Of a DNA stretch of 9,861 nucleotides, positions 1 through 6,775 are shown piece after piece (positions within the stretch are counted from its first letter, which is position 1; every line of letters begins with the position of its first letter). This stretch comes from Deltaproteobacteria bacterium (GTDB lineage: Bacteria; Myxococcota_A; UBA9160; SMWR01). The notes below the pieces were generated by a model. The model was not told the origin of the DNA. It saw only the letters and a list, made by a program, of their open reading frames with translations, and did no database searches. Position numbers and translations under genes: made by a program. The stretch spans positions 1 through 9,861 of the forward strand of contig JAJDAM010000526.1 of NCBI GenBank assembly GCA_029261905.1. Reading direction: 5' to 3'.

Positions 1-2921
1 AGCTGCTTGGCGACGATGTCGAATCGATCCGCGAGTTCGACGCAACGTCACAGCGTTCTCGCGGCTCGCTCTCGTACGCGGTCGCACCCCCGCCGCGCGA
101 ACTGCTGCTGAGCCGATCGCTCACGATCGACCGCTCGGAGGCGATCCGCGAACTGGCGCGCGAGCAACAGGTACCCAACCGCGATGTCGACGAGTTACTC
201 GATTCGTTGCTGCGCGGCCATATCCCGCCGGGCGCGGAAGCCCTGGCGCCGTTGCTGCAGCCGAGCGTCGAAACCGTCTTCGACTATCTCCCCGCCGACA
301 CGTTGGTTCTCGTCGATGACCCTGACGCCGGACACGAGCGGCTGGTTCGATACACAGCGGACGCGTTCACCAACTTCGATGTCGCCAAAGAAAGCGGGCG
401 TGTGGTGTCGCCGCCCAATGCGCTCGCGTTGTCGCCAGAGGAACTCGAGCAGGGTGTGTCGGCGCGCAAACCAATCTGGCTCGAGCGCCTCGACATCGCC
501 GACGATTCCTCCACGCAGCGCATCGTGCTGCACACGCGCGGCCACGAGTCGTTGCGGCGGAAACTCGTCGAATCGCGTTTGAGTGAACGCGCGCTACAAC
601 CGCTCGCGGATGCGATCGGACGCTGGTGCGACGCCGACTGGCGCGTCGTTTTGTCGGCGTCGTCGCTGTCTGGCGCCGAACGCTTGCGGCACTTGCTCAA
701 CGAATACGGGATCGACGCCCGCACGGCTCGCAGTGATCGACCGGCGTCGCAGTGGTCCTCGCCCGGCCGTGTCGAAGTTCGTCCGACCCCGCTGTCGGAG
801 GGCTTTACCCTTCCGATCGAACGACTTGCGGTCATCACGGAAGACGAGATCTTCGGTCCGCGGGAGCACACGCGCCGTGTGCGGCGCGATTGGCCCGAAG
901 GAGCCAGTGTCGAGGCGCTCGCCCAACTCGAACGGGGTGACTACCTCGTCCACAGCGAACACGGTATCGGGATCTACCAAGGCCTCGTCGAACTCGAACT
1001 GGGCGCCATCATCAGCGAATTTCTTCGGCTCGAATACGAAGGCGGCGACCGGTTGTTCGTCCCGGTGCATCGGCTCAGCCTGATTTCGCGCTACGGCGGA
1101 GCGGATGGACATGCACCGCGAATCGACAAACTGGGCGGAGTCAGCTGGTCGAAGGCAAAGACGTCCGTCAAGAAGGCGCTGCGCGACATGGCGCAGTCGC
1201 TGATCTCGATCCACGCGGCGCGCGAACTCGCTCCCGGGCAGGCCTTTTCGGGTCGCGACCGCTACCTCGAGGAGTTCGAGGCGAGCTTCCCTTTCGACGA
1301 GACACCCGACCAGGCGGCGGCCATCGAAGACGTGTTGAACGATCTGCAGCGGGCGAAACCGTCCGACAGGATCGTTTGCGGCGATGTCGGATACGGAAAG
1401 ACCGAGGTCGCCGTACGGGCCGCGTTTCGGGTCGCAATGGACGGTAAACAGGTAGCCGTCCTCGTACCAACCACCGTCCTGTGTCAGCAGCACGAAGAGA
1501 CGTTCCGCGAGCGGTTCAAGGGATACCCGGTCGAAATCGAATCGCTGTCGCGCTTTCGCACCGCGAAAGAAGCGAAAGCGGTCCTCGAAGGCCTGGCGTC
1601 GGGCAAAATCGACATCATCATCGGCACCCACCGGCTGCTGCAGAAAAAGGTGTGCTTTCGCGACCTCGGCCTGTTGGTGGTCGACGAGGAACAGCGCTTC
1701 GGGGTCACCCACAAGGAGCGGATCAAGCAGCTCAAGAAAACAGTCGACGTGTTGACGCTGACGGCGACGCCGATTCCGCGCACGCTGCAGATGGCCTTCA
1801 CCGGCCTCCGCGACCTTTCGGTCATCAATACGCCACCGGCCGATCGGCTCGCAATTCGAACGCAGGTTTCTCGCTTCTCGGAATCCCTGGTTCGAGAAGC
1901 GATCCTGCGCGAGATCCGGCGCGGTGGACAGGTCTTCATGGTCCACAACCGCGTGCAGACGATCGGTGCGATGGAGAAGACTCTTTCGCGTGTAGTGCCG
2001 GAAGCGAAGGTCATCGTCGCACACGGACAAATGAAGGAACGCGACCTCGAAGATCGAATGTTGCGCTTCATGCATGGCGAGGCCGATGTCTTGCTGTGTA
2101 CGACGATCATCGAGAGCGGTCTCGATATCCCGAAGGCCAACACGATCATCATCAATCGCGCCGACGCGCTCGGACTCGCGCAGCTCTATCAGCTGCGCGG
2201 TCGCGTGGGTCGCAGCCGACACCGCGCTTATGCGCACTTGTTGATTCCGGGCAGCGAAGATGCGCTGACCGCCGACGCGAAGCGCCGACTCGAGGCCATC
2301 CAGGACCTCAGTGAACTCGGAAGTGGATTTCGACTGGCCAACATGGACCTGGAAATTCGCGGCGCCGGCAACCTGTTGGGCGCGGAGCAATCGGGCAGCA
2401 TGGCTGCGGTCGGCTACGAGACGTACCTCGAAATGCTCGAGGAGACGATGGACGAACTGCGCGGCAAGCCACACGAGACAGAAGTCGACCCCGAGATTCG
2501 TCTCCCGGTGAGCGCCCGATTGCCGGACGACTACGTGAGCGCTGTCAGCCAGCGATTGGTCCTCTACAAGCGGCTGGCGAGCTGTCGAGACGACGACGAA
2601 GTCGATCGCATTCGCGATGAGTTGTTGGATCGCTACGGGACGCTACCGACCGAGACCGAGAACCTGTTCGAGGTGATCCGATTGAAGATTCGCGCGCGGC
2701 GGCTCGGGGTGGCGTCGGTAGATCTGTCGAACGGCGAAATCGTGTTGACGGCTGCCGAACAGAGCAAGGTCGACCCGAAGCGACTGTTGAACCTGCTCCA
2801 TCAGGCTGGCAGCGGAATGCGCGTCGCACCAGACCACAAGATCTACGCGAGGGTGCCACAAGGCGGCACCGAAGCGTTATTCGCAGCCGCAAAGAATCTG
2901 CTCGTGAACCTCGGAGCGTGA
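1..2921 (+). CDS. mfd: Transcription-repair coupling factor Mfd (5' end missing)
   Basis: ATP-dependent DNA translocase that removes RNA polymerase stalled at lesions and recruits UvrA for nucleotide excision repair in the cytoplasm. The reading frame is open from base 3 to the TGA at 2919-2921, giving about 972 residues. Full Mfd is about 1,150, so roughly 150-180 N-terminal residues lie outside the window; an ATG-like codon at 207 is not the true start. Visible parts in order: the end of the UvrB-like N-terminal module (residues 1-20, with ESIREFD and SQRS); the CarD-like RNA polymerase interaction domain (about 310-370, GDYLVHSEHGIGIY); helicase Walker A GDVGYGKT (Lys near 466); DEEQ Walker B (near 561); TATPIPRTLQ; the translocation region around LLCTTIIESGLDIP; LYQLRGRVGRS; then the C-terminal TRCF domain. 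All motifs are intact. The gene runs convergently into the metallopeptidase gene, with 49 bp between stop codons. Confidence 0.97.
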   Translation, partial: LLGDDVESIREFDATSQRSRGSLSYAVAPPPRELLLSRSLTIDRSEAIRELAREQQVPNRDVDELLDSLLRGHIPPGAEALAPLLQPSVETVFDYLPADTLVLVDDPDAGHERLVRYTADAFTNFDVAKESGRVVSPPNALALSPEELEQGVSARKPIWLERLDIADDSSTQRIVLHTRGHESLRRKLVESRLSERALQPLADAIGRWCDADWRVVLSASSLSGAERLRHLLNEYGIDARTARSDRPASQWSSPGRVEVRPTPLSEGFTLPIERLAVITEDEIFGPREHTRRVRRDWPEGASVEALAQLERGDYLVHSEHGIGIYQGLVELELGAIISEFLRLEYEGGDRLFVPVHRLSLISRYGGADGHAPRIDKLGGVSWSKAKTSVKKALRDMAQSLISIHAARELAPGQAFSGRDRYLEEFEASFPFDETPDQAAAIEDVLNDLQRAKPSDRIVCGDVGYGKTEVAVRAAFRVAMDGKQVAVLVPTTVLCQQHEETFRERFKGYPVEIESLSRFRTAKEAKAVLEGLASGKIDIIIGTHRLLQKKVCFRDLGLLVVDEEQRFGVTHKERIKQLKKTVDVLTLTATPIPRTLQMAFTGLRDLSVINTPPADRLAIRTQVSRFSESLVREAILREIRRGGQVFMVHNRVQTIGAMEKTLSRVVPEAKVIVAHGQMKERDLEDRMLRFMHGEADVLLCTTIIESGLDIPKANTIIINRADALGLAQLYQLRGRVGRSRHRAYAHLLIPGSEDALTADAKRRLEAIQDLSELGSGFRLANMDLEIRGAGNLLGAEQSGSMAAVGYETYLEMLEETMDELRGKPHETEVDPEIRLPVSARLPDDYVSAVSQRLVLYKRLASCRDDDEVDRIRDELLDRYGTLPTETENLFEVIRLKIRARRLGVASVDLSNGEIVLTAAEQSKVDPKRLLNLLHQAGSGMRVAPDHKIYARVPQGGTEALFAAAKNLLVNLGA

Positions 2922-2970
2922 CGGGGCGGGACCGAGGCCTGGAAGGGGCGGGTGGGAGCCCGAGGCCGGC

Positions 2971-3888
2971 TTATTCCGTCGATACGGGATCGGCGGCGGG
3001 TTCGGTTTCGGAGGACGGATCCGACGGGGCCTCCAATTTCGAGCCGAGTGCGCTGCGCTCACCGGTCAGCGGCCAACCCGCTGCACGTGCAACGGCCTCG
3101 AGCCGAATGACCCGATCTCCGTGCAGCGGATGTGTCGACAAATAGCTGGCCAGCGCCGAGGCATCGCTCGTCGCGCGAAGGTGTTCGAACAGATCCGACG
3201 CGCCGGCCGTGTGGCCGTACTCGGCAGCTACCAGACCGAGACCGAACTCGTCGGCAGCGGATTCCTGGTCGCGATCGAAACCACGCTGCGTGAGCTGCCC
3301 GGCAATCGCAGCCAGTTGCGCCGCGCCACCACCGCCACCAATCCCGACCGCAAACAGAACCAGCGACATCCCGACGCCGCGACCGAGACCGCGCAAATGG
3401 TCGCGGTTGTGAAAATGACCGAGTTCGTGACCGAGCACGAACGCCAGCTCGTTCTCGCTGGTGACAGCGTCGAGCAGCCCCTCGGTCACCGCAATCGTGC
3501 CGCCCGGCAGAGCGAGCGCATTCGGTTCGGCCTGGTCCCAGATCTGGACGCGAAACCGGTACTCGCTGTCGGGCCAATGGACACTGACTCGATCCAGCAC
3601 CGCGCGCAGTGCTTCGGCCCGCGGCTTCGGGGCGGCCGCCGGCTCCTCTGCCTCGAACCAATCCGAAAACAGGTACACCTCGTACTTGGGTGGGATCGAG
3701 GGCGCCACCCAATCGACCACGAAACCGATCGATGCAACGGTCGCGACCGTGACACCGATGACGCCAAACACCAGAATCAATGCCTCGCGGAGCGGGTGTA
3801 CGCGCGAGACGTTGATCCCTTCGGTCGGAAGCGAGGGATCGAAAGTCAAGTCGTGGTCTCGCCAGGACGGGACCCCGAACGAATGCAT
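2971..3888 (-). CDS. Membrane-anchored M48 family zinc metallopeptidase
   Basis: Predicted 305-residue zinc endopeptidase of the M48 (HtpX/Oma1/BepA-like) family. The zinc site is complete: HELGH at 154-158 gives two His ligands and the catalytic Glu155, and Glu209 in the ESAAD motif is the expected third ligand. The downstream STHP (His253) followed by Arg259 is the usual M48 C-terminal motif. One hydrophobic helix lies at about 37-60, after a short N-terminal segment containing LPTEGINVSR and HPLRE. A Gly-rich hydrophobic stretch at about 170-197 may be membrane-associated. The C-terminus (about 285-305) is acidic, Pro/Ser/Glu-rich and probably disordered. The ATG at 3888 is preceded by GAAGGG about 12 nt upstream, overlapping the stop of the upstream gene; a slightly long spacing. 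It is the third gene of a tight YbjQ-YbjQ-M48 operon, 16 nt after the previous stop. Substrate unknown; a role in envelope protein quality control is inferred. Confidence 0.9.
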   Translation of the reverse strand: MHSFGVPSWRDHDLTFDPSLPTEGINVSRVHPLREALILVFGVIGVTVATVASIGFVVDWVAPSIPPKYEVYLFSDWFEAEEPAAAPKPRAEALRAVLDRVSVHWPDSEYRFRVQIWDQAEPNALALPGGTIAVTEGLLDAVTSENELAFVLGHELGHFHNRDHLRGLGRGVGMSLVLFAVGIGGGGGAAQLAAIAGQLTQRGFDRDQESAADEFGLGLVAAEYGHTAGASDLFEHLRATSDASALASYLSTHPLHGDRVIRLEAVARAAGWPLTGERSALGSKLEAPSDPSSETEPAADPVSTE

Positions 3889-3904
3889 AGCCGGCGGCGG
3901 CCCT

Positions 3905-4390
3905 TCACGTGGGTGGGGTGCGGAGTTTCAGCGCGGTTCCGTACGCGAGCACCTCGATTCCCGCGACACCGCTGCCGCCTCTCCCGCTCGCCAGCTGGCT
4001 CGTCTCCATGCGCACATTCACCAACGCGTGATAGCCCCGCTCCACGGTCTCGACCTTCAGGCGAACCAATGCTTCGCGACGCGCGCGGTCCATCAACGAT
4101 TCATAGACCTTGACTCGCCCACCGAAAAGCATGCGCAGACCCGCCAGGAAACGCTTGAAGTAGTCGACCGAGATCACGACGTTGCCCAGCACGAGCGTCG
4201 CGTCATCGACGATCCAGCCGCCTGGCACGGTGCGAAAGTTGACGGCCGGAAGGCTGCGCCAGCGGAGTTCACGTTCTTGAATCGACGCATAGTGGCGGCG
4301 TTCGACCGCACCACCGACGAAGTAGCCGAGCAACAACAGCGCCAGCGGAATGCCAACCTGCAGCACTGCAATCCCCATCGCGTCTTCCAT
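3905..4390 (-). CDS. YbjQ/UPF0145-like domain protein with N-terminal membrane anchor
   Basis: 161-residue protein. A single hydrophobic helix (about 8-28) is followed by basic residues and then a YbjQ-type domain (about 55-157). This domain aligns by eye with the protein encoded just upstream: GGRVKVYESL, ARREAL, VNVRMET and LAYGTAL match GGELKGYTEL, AREEAL, VNVRFST and FAYGTAV. It is therefore probably a diverged tandem duplicate that gained a membrane anchor. The frame is open upstream to 4471, but those codons lie inside the neighbouring gene and give a non-hydrophobic, Arg-rich stretch. The ATG at 4390 is better: it starts one base after the upstream stop and has AGGT about 8 nt before it, indicating translational coupling. 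A second in-frame ATG at 4378 is possible. The family is sometimes labelled heavy-metal-binding, but no Cys/His metal site is visible here and the biochemical role is unknown. Confidence 0.8.
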   Translation of the reverse strand: MEDAMGIAVLQVGIPLALLLLGYFVGGAVERRHYASIQERELRWRSLPAVNFRTVPGGWIVDDATLVLGNVVISVDYFKRFLAGLRMLFGGRVKVYESLMDRARREALVRLKVETVERGYHALVNVRMETSQLASGRGGSGVAGIEVLAYGTALKLRTPPT

Positions 4391-4391
4391 G

Positions 4392-4706
4392 TTATTCGAC
4401 CTGAACCGCCGTGCCGTACGCGAACAATTCAGCAGCTCCCTGCGCGACCGAGCTCGTCGAAAAACGGACATTGACGATCGCGTTGGCGCCCAGCGACTCG
4501 GCTTGTTGCGTCATGCGATGCAGAGCCTCCTCGCGGGCCTCGTTGAGAAGCTCCGTGTATCCCTTGAGTTCGCCTCCCACCAGGTTTTTCAAGGACGCCG
4601 CGATGTCACGCCCGACGTTTTTGGCGCGAACCGTACTGCCCGACACGACGCCATAGAAACGTGTGATGTTCTTGCCGGGAATCGTCTCGATGTTGCTGAG
4701 AATCAT
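4392..4706 (-). CDS. ybjQ: YbjQ family (UPF0145) protein
   Basis: 104-residue soluble protein, the usual family length. Recognisable family features are the N-terminal strand ILSNIETIPG, a central GGELKGYTELL with AREEAL helix (about 44-62), LGANAIVNVRF (72-82), and a C-terminal FAYGTAV strand. The family forms small oligomeric (pentamer-like) domains; the annotation 'heavy-metal-binding' is inherited and unproven, and this copy has no cysteine and only one histidine. It is the first gene of the three-gene operon with the anchored YbjQ paralogue and the M48 peptidase. A run of nine G residues ending 3 nt before the ATG serves as, or overlaps, the ribosome-binding site. The family call is firm; function is not known. 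A scaffold or adaptor for the peptidase is only an inference from gene order. Confidence 0.9.
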   Translation of the reverse strand: MILSNIETIPGKNITRFYGVVSGSTVRAKNVGRDIAASLKNLVGGELKGYTELLNEAREEALHRMTQQAESLGANAIVNVRFSTSSVAQGAAELFAYGTAVQVE

Positions 4707-4709
4707 GCA

Positions 4710-4718
4710 CCCCCCCCC
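4710..4718 (-). promoter_or_regulatory. Nine-G homopolymer in the ribosome-binding region of ybjQ
   Basis: On the minus strand the sequence reads AAGGGGGGGGGTGC followed by the ATG at 4706. The G run replaces a normal AGGAGG element. Homopolymers of this length are prone to slipped-strand changes, which would alter the Shine-Dalgarno spacing without breaking the coding frame. The tract is directly visible; the phase-variation idea is inference. Confidence 0.6.
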
Positions 4719-4723
4719 TTATC

Positions 4724-4735
4724 CGGATCCGTGAG
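4724..4735. repeat. 12-nt direct repeat, copy 1 (CGGATCCGTGAG)
   Basis: Exact copy of the 12-mer at 4838-4849, 114 nt away in the same intergenic region and same orientation. The first eight bases, CGGATCCG, are a perfect palindrome. This copy sits just upstream of the ybjQ ribosome-binding tract, inside the expected untranslated leader. Possibly a protein-binding site; no partner protein is evident. Confidence 0.4.
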
Positions 4736-4772
4736 ACCGGGCGCGATTTCTGCACCTCATGCCGGAGAACCG

Positions 4773-4801
4773 AGCCTAGCGCCGGGCGAGGGGGGCTCCA
4801 A
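4773..4801 (-). promoter_or_regulatory. Candidate promoter for the ybjQ-ybjQ-M48 operon
   Basis: On the minus strand, TTGGAG (4801-4796) and TAGGCT (4778-4773) are separated by exactly 17 nt. Each hexamer matches only three of six sigma-70 consensus bases, so this is a weak prediction. The same TAGGCT hexamer appears in the candidate promoter of the MocR gene (6748-6753). The -35 element overlaps a one-mismatch copy of the MocR repeat motif (GGCTCCAAT, 4794-4802). Confidence 0.3.
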
Positions 4802-4837
4802 TGACTACGTCGCGTCGGAAGCTTTGAATCGATGGTT

Positions 4838-4849
4838 CGGATCCGTGAG
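4838..4849. repeat. 12-nt direct repeat, copy 2 (CGGATCCGTGAG)
   Basis: Second exact copy, ending 2 nt before the stop codon of the four-helix membrane protein gene (minus strand). With copy 1 it brackets the candidate ybjQ promoter at 4773-4801. This placement would suit a looping operator, or it may be a remnant of a short duplication. Confidence 0.4.
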
Positions 4850-4851
4850 TG

Positions 4852-5262
4852 TCAGGCAATCGCGGGTCGCTTGGTCTTGAACACCGCCACAACCATCACC
4901 AACGCGGGGAGATACACGCCCGGAAGATCGAGCCACCAATGGTTGTGACCGAGTGCACCGCGCAGCGTGTCGTAGGCGTGAAGCACACCGTGAGCAACCA
5001 GAAACAGCGCGGCGATCGCGACGAGGGGCTCGCGGACGCGATGGGAGAACGCGGCCCACAGCAGCGCAACGCTGACGGTCAGAAACGCGCAGCCGATATC
5101 CCGCACGAAATGTGGATTGAAGGGGCCTGTGTCCGGGACCCCAGCAGGCAGATCGGTGTACCAATGCATCGGACCGGCCAACATCCACAAGGCGTTGGCG
5201 AACGTCACGACACCGAACACTGCAAAGACCCATCCCCAGCCATCGAGTTTCGGAGTACTCAT
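4852..5262 (-). CDS. Small four-helix membrane protein, unknown function
   Basis: 136-residue inner-membrane protein that I do not recognise as a named family. Four hydrophobic segments are visible at about 9-31, 55-73, 77-96 and 113-128. The connecting segment between helices 1 and 2 carries a striking polar motif, DTGPFNPHFVRDIG (43-56), which looks like a conserved family signature. Histidines cluster at 33, 50, 91, 95, 106 and 108, with Trp109-Trp110 and Asp98, so cofactor or metal binding is conceivable but unproven. The frame is open further upstream to 5511, but that stretch is an Arg-rich shadow inside the regulator gene. The ATG at 5262 overlaps the regulator's TGA as ATGA (4-nt overlap), so the two are almost certainly translationally coupled. 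Co-transcription with a MocR regulator suggests it is part of the regulated function, for example a transporter-like or sensor membrane protein (inference). Confidence 0.85.
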   Translation of the reverse strand: MSTPKLDGWGWVFAVFGVVTFANALWMLAGPMHWYTDLPAGVPDTGPFNPHFVRDIGCAFLTVSVALLWAAFSHRVREPLVAIAALFLVAHGVLHAYDTLRGALGHNHWWLDLPGVYLPALVMVVAVFKTKRPAIA

Positions 5263-6740
5263 GCGGACATCCTGGTCGCTCGGTTGCGAACGACGATTTC
5301 TGCGAGCCGGGCGACGCCGCGTTCTATCGCGGCCGGCGTCTGGTTGGCAAACGAAAGCGCGAGTTGGTCTTGCCCACGCGCGTCCAGATAGAATCCCCTG
5401 CCGGGTGCGTACAGGATTCCGGCTTCTCGGGCATCGGTTTCGATGGCCGCTGCATCTGCGCCGGGCGGCAACGTGACCCAAACCGAAAGACCGCCGCGCG
5501 AATCGGTCCATGTCGTCCCGTCCGGCATCGAAGCATCCAGCGCAGCAATCAGCGCAGAACGCCGCTCTGCATAGCGGCTGCGCAAACGCCGAACGTGGCG
5601 CTCGAACACACCCGACTCGAGCATGTGTGCGACCGCGGCCTGTGCGAGTGCGTCGGGGCCAAAGCTCGCGGCGAATCTGGCTACGGCAAGCTTTGCCAGT
5701 AGCCGCCGGGCAACCACCGCATAGCCGAGGCGAAGCCCCGGGAAAATTGCCTTGGAGAAGGTTCCGACGTAGATGACCTGCCCAGCATCGTCCTCGGTCT
5801 TCAACGCGGGAAGCGGGGGGTTGTCGTAACGGAACTCGCTGTCGTAGTCGTCTTCGACAATCGGTGTCTGTGTCTGGTCTGCGAGTTCCAACAGCGCCTG
5901 GCGGCGCGCGGCGCTCATCACCACGCCCGTCGGCATCTGCGCGGCAGGTGTGGTGTACACGAACTTGATTCGCTGGGATCGCAACGCCCTGGCCAGCTGA
6001 TCGGTCCGCAAACCATCCGAATCGACATCGATCCCGATCAGCTCTGCGCCGCTGTTGCGGGCGGACATCGCGGCGCCGAAATAGCCCGGCTGTTCGATCG
6101 CCACTGCGTCTCCGGGGTCGATCAGTGCGCGCGCGACGAGGTCGAGCGCCTGTTGTGCGCCACTGGTGACGATCACGTCGCGGGCGTCGCAGCGGATACC
6201 GCGAGTCAACAGCGAACGGGCGATCTGATCTCGCAGAGGCGCGAAACCGAGTGGATCGAGATCGCCCGCGAGCCGCGGGAAATCTTCGCCCAGCACGTGG
6301 CGGTAGGCGCGTTGCAGTTCGCGGACGGGCAGCGCTTCGGGATCGACCCGACCCCCTCGAAAGTCGAACTCGACGTTCGTTTCGGTCTGCGGCCGAAGTC
6401 CCGTCAGGTTCGGAACGCGCGCAGATCGCGAAAACAACCCGTCCCAGACGAACGCGCGACGAGCCGGGTGCACCGAGGCGACGGGACCGTGCGCGACACC
6501 GCTGACGAAGGTTCCCTGGCCGACATGGGCGAGCAGCACGCCCTCATCGATCAGCGTCTGGTAGGCGAGGTTCGCGGTATTGCGACCGATCCCGATCGAT
6601 GCGGCGAGCTCGCGGGTCGCGGGCAATTTTTCGCCGGCGGGCAGCCGACCGGTGACGATCAGCTCCCGAAGGTACTCGGCGAGCTGGCGATAAATCGGCA
6701 TGCCGGCCGCTCGGTCGGGTTGGAAGGCCAGTTCGAGCAC
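5259..6740 (-). CDS. MocR-type GntR transcriptional regulator with aminotransferase-like PLP domain
   Basis: 493-residue regulator of the MocR/PdxR/GabR class, at the typical length. An N-terminal winged helix-turn-helix (about 14-80: PIYRQLAEYLR, LPATRELA, VGQGTFVS) is joined by a linker (about 81-122) to a fold-type I aminotransferase domain (about 125-485). PLP-site features are SGAQQAL (193-199), EDDYDSEFRY (296-305) and the Schiff-base lysine Lys330 in GTFSKAIFPGLRLGY. Such proteins use PLP, alone or with an amino compound, as effector for DNA binding. The position that usually reads PSHQ(F/Y)P(T/L)G here reads PAAQMPTG (265-272). The start is a GTG at 6740; the ATG at 6701 would remove the start of the winged helix. 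There is no good Shine-Dalgarno, and a candidate -10 lies only 7 nt upstream, so a leaderless message is possible. Its target cannot be named. Three repeats directly upstream suggest autoregulation, and the overlapping downstream membrane gene is the best candidate co-regulated gene. Confidence 0.93.
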   Translation of the reverse strand: MLELAFQPDRAAGMPIYRQLAEYLRELIVTGRLPAGEKLPATRELAASIGIGRNTANLAYQTLIDEGVLLAHVGQGTFVSGVAHGPVASVHPARRAFVWDGLFSRSARVPNLTGLRPQTETNVEFDFRGGRVDPEALPVRELQRAYRHVLGEDFPRLAGDLDPLGFAPLRDQIARSLLTRGIRCDARDVIVTSGAQQALDLVARALIDPGDAVAIEQPGYFGAAMSARNSGAELIGIDVDSDGLRTDQLARALRSQRIKFVYTTPAAQMPTGVVMSAARRQALLELADQTQTPIVEDDYDSEFRYDNPPLPALKTEDDAGQVIYVGTFSKAIFPGLRLGYAVVARRLLAKLAVARFAASFGPDALAQAAVAHMLESGVFERHVRRLRSRYAERRSALIAALDASMPDGTTWTDSRGGLSVWVTLPPGADAAAIETDAREAGILYAPGRGFYLDARGQDQLALSFANQTPAAIERGVARLAEIVVRNRATRMSA

Positions 6741-6747
6741 AACGACC

Positions 6748-6775
6748 AGCCTACAGGAACCAATTCGGATCTCAA
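6748..6775 (-). promoter_or_regulatory. Candidate promoter of the MocR operon
   Basis: On the minus strand, TTGAGA (6775-6770; five of six matches to TTGACA) and TAGGCT (6753-6748) are separated by 16 nt. The expected start of transcription falls at or next to the GTG start codon at 6740. One ATTGGTTCC repeat lies in the spacer and another abuts the -35, so a protein bound there could control polymerase access. Predicted by eye only. Confidence 0.4.

Noticed and set aside
1..206. Mfd apparently truncated at its N-terminus
   Set aside because: The frame is open and family-like back to base 3, so the missing part is an effect of the window edge, not a broken gene.
1481..2314. 277-codon open frame on the plus strand within mfd, in another frame
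   Set aside because: It is Arg/Pro/Ala-rich, as expected of an out-of-frame GC-rich sequence, and lies wholly inside the helicase core.
594..2474. Long open frame (626 codons) on the minus strand opposite mfd
   Set aside because: It is antisense to a clearly coding, motif-complete Mfd. GC-rich codon bias leaves few stops in the opposite frame, and the translation shows no recognisable domain.
2922..2970. Possible terminator between the convergent mfd and M48 genes (GGCCT at 2936, AGGCC at 2963)
   Set aside because: The stem is only 5 bp with a 22-nt loop and there is no T-run on either strand. I see no intrinsic terminator in these 49 bp.
3121..4474. Overlapping 330- and 337-codon plus-strand frames opposite the M48 and YbjQ genes
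   Set aside because: They are shadows of the minus-strand genes, which carry HELGH and YbjQ motifs. The plus-strand translations are low-complexity and have no ribosome-binding sites.
4707..4851. Small gene or RNA in the YbjQ upstream gap
   Set aside because: I found no short frame with a ribosome-binding site and no strong RNA-like hairpin; only the repeats, the G tract and a weak promoter are supportable.
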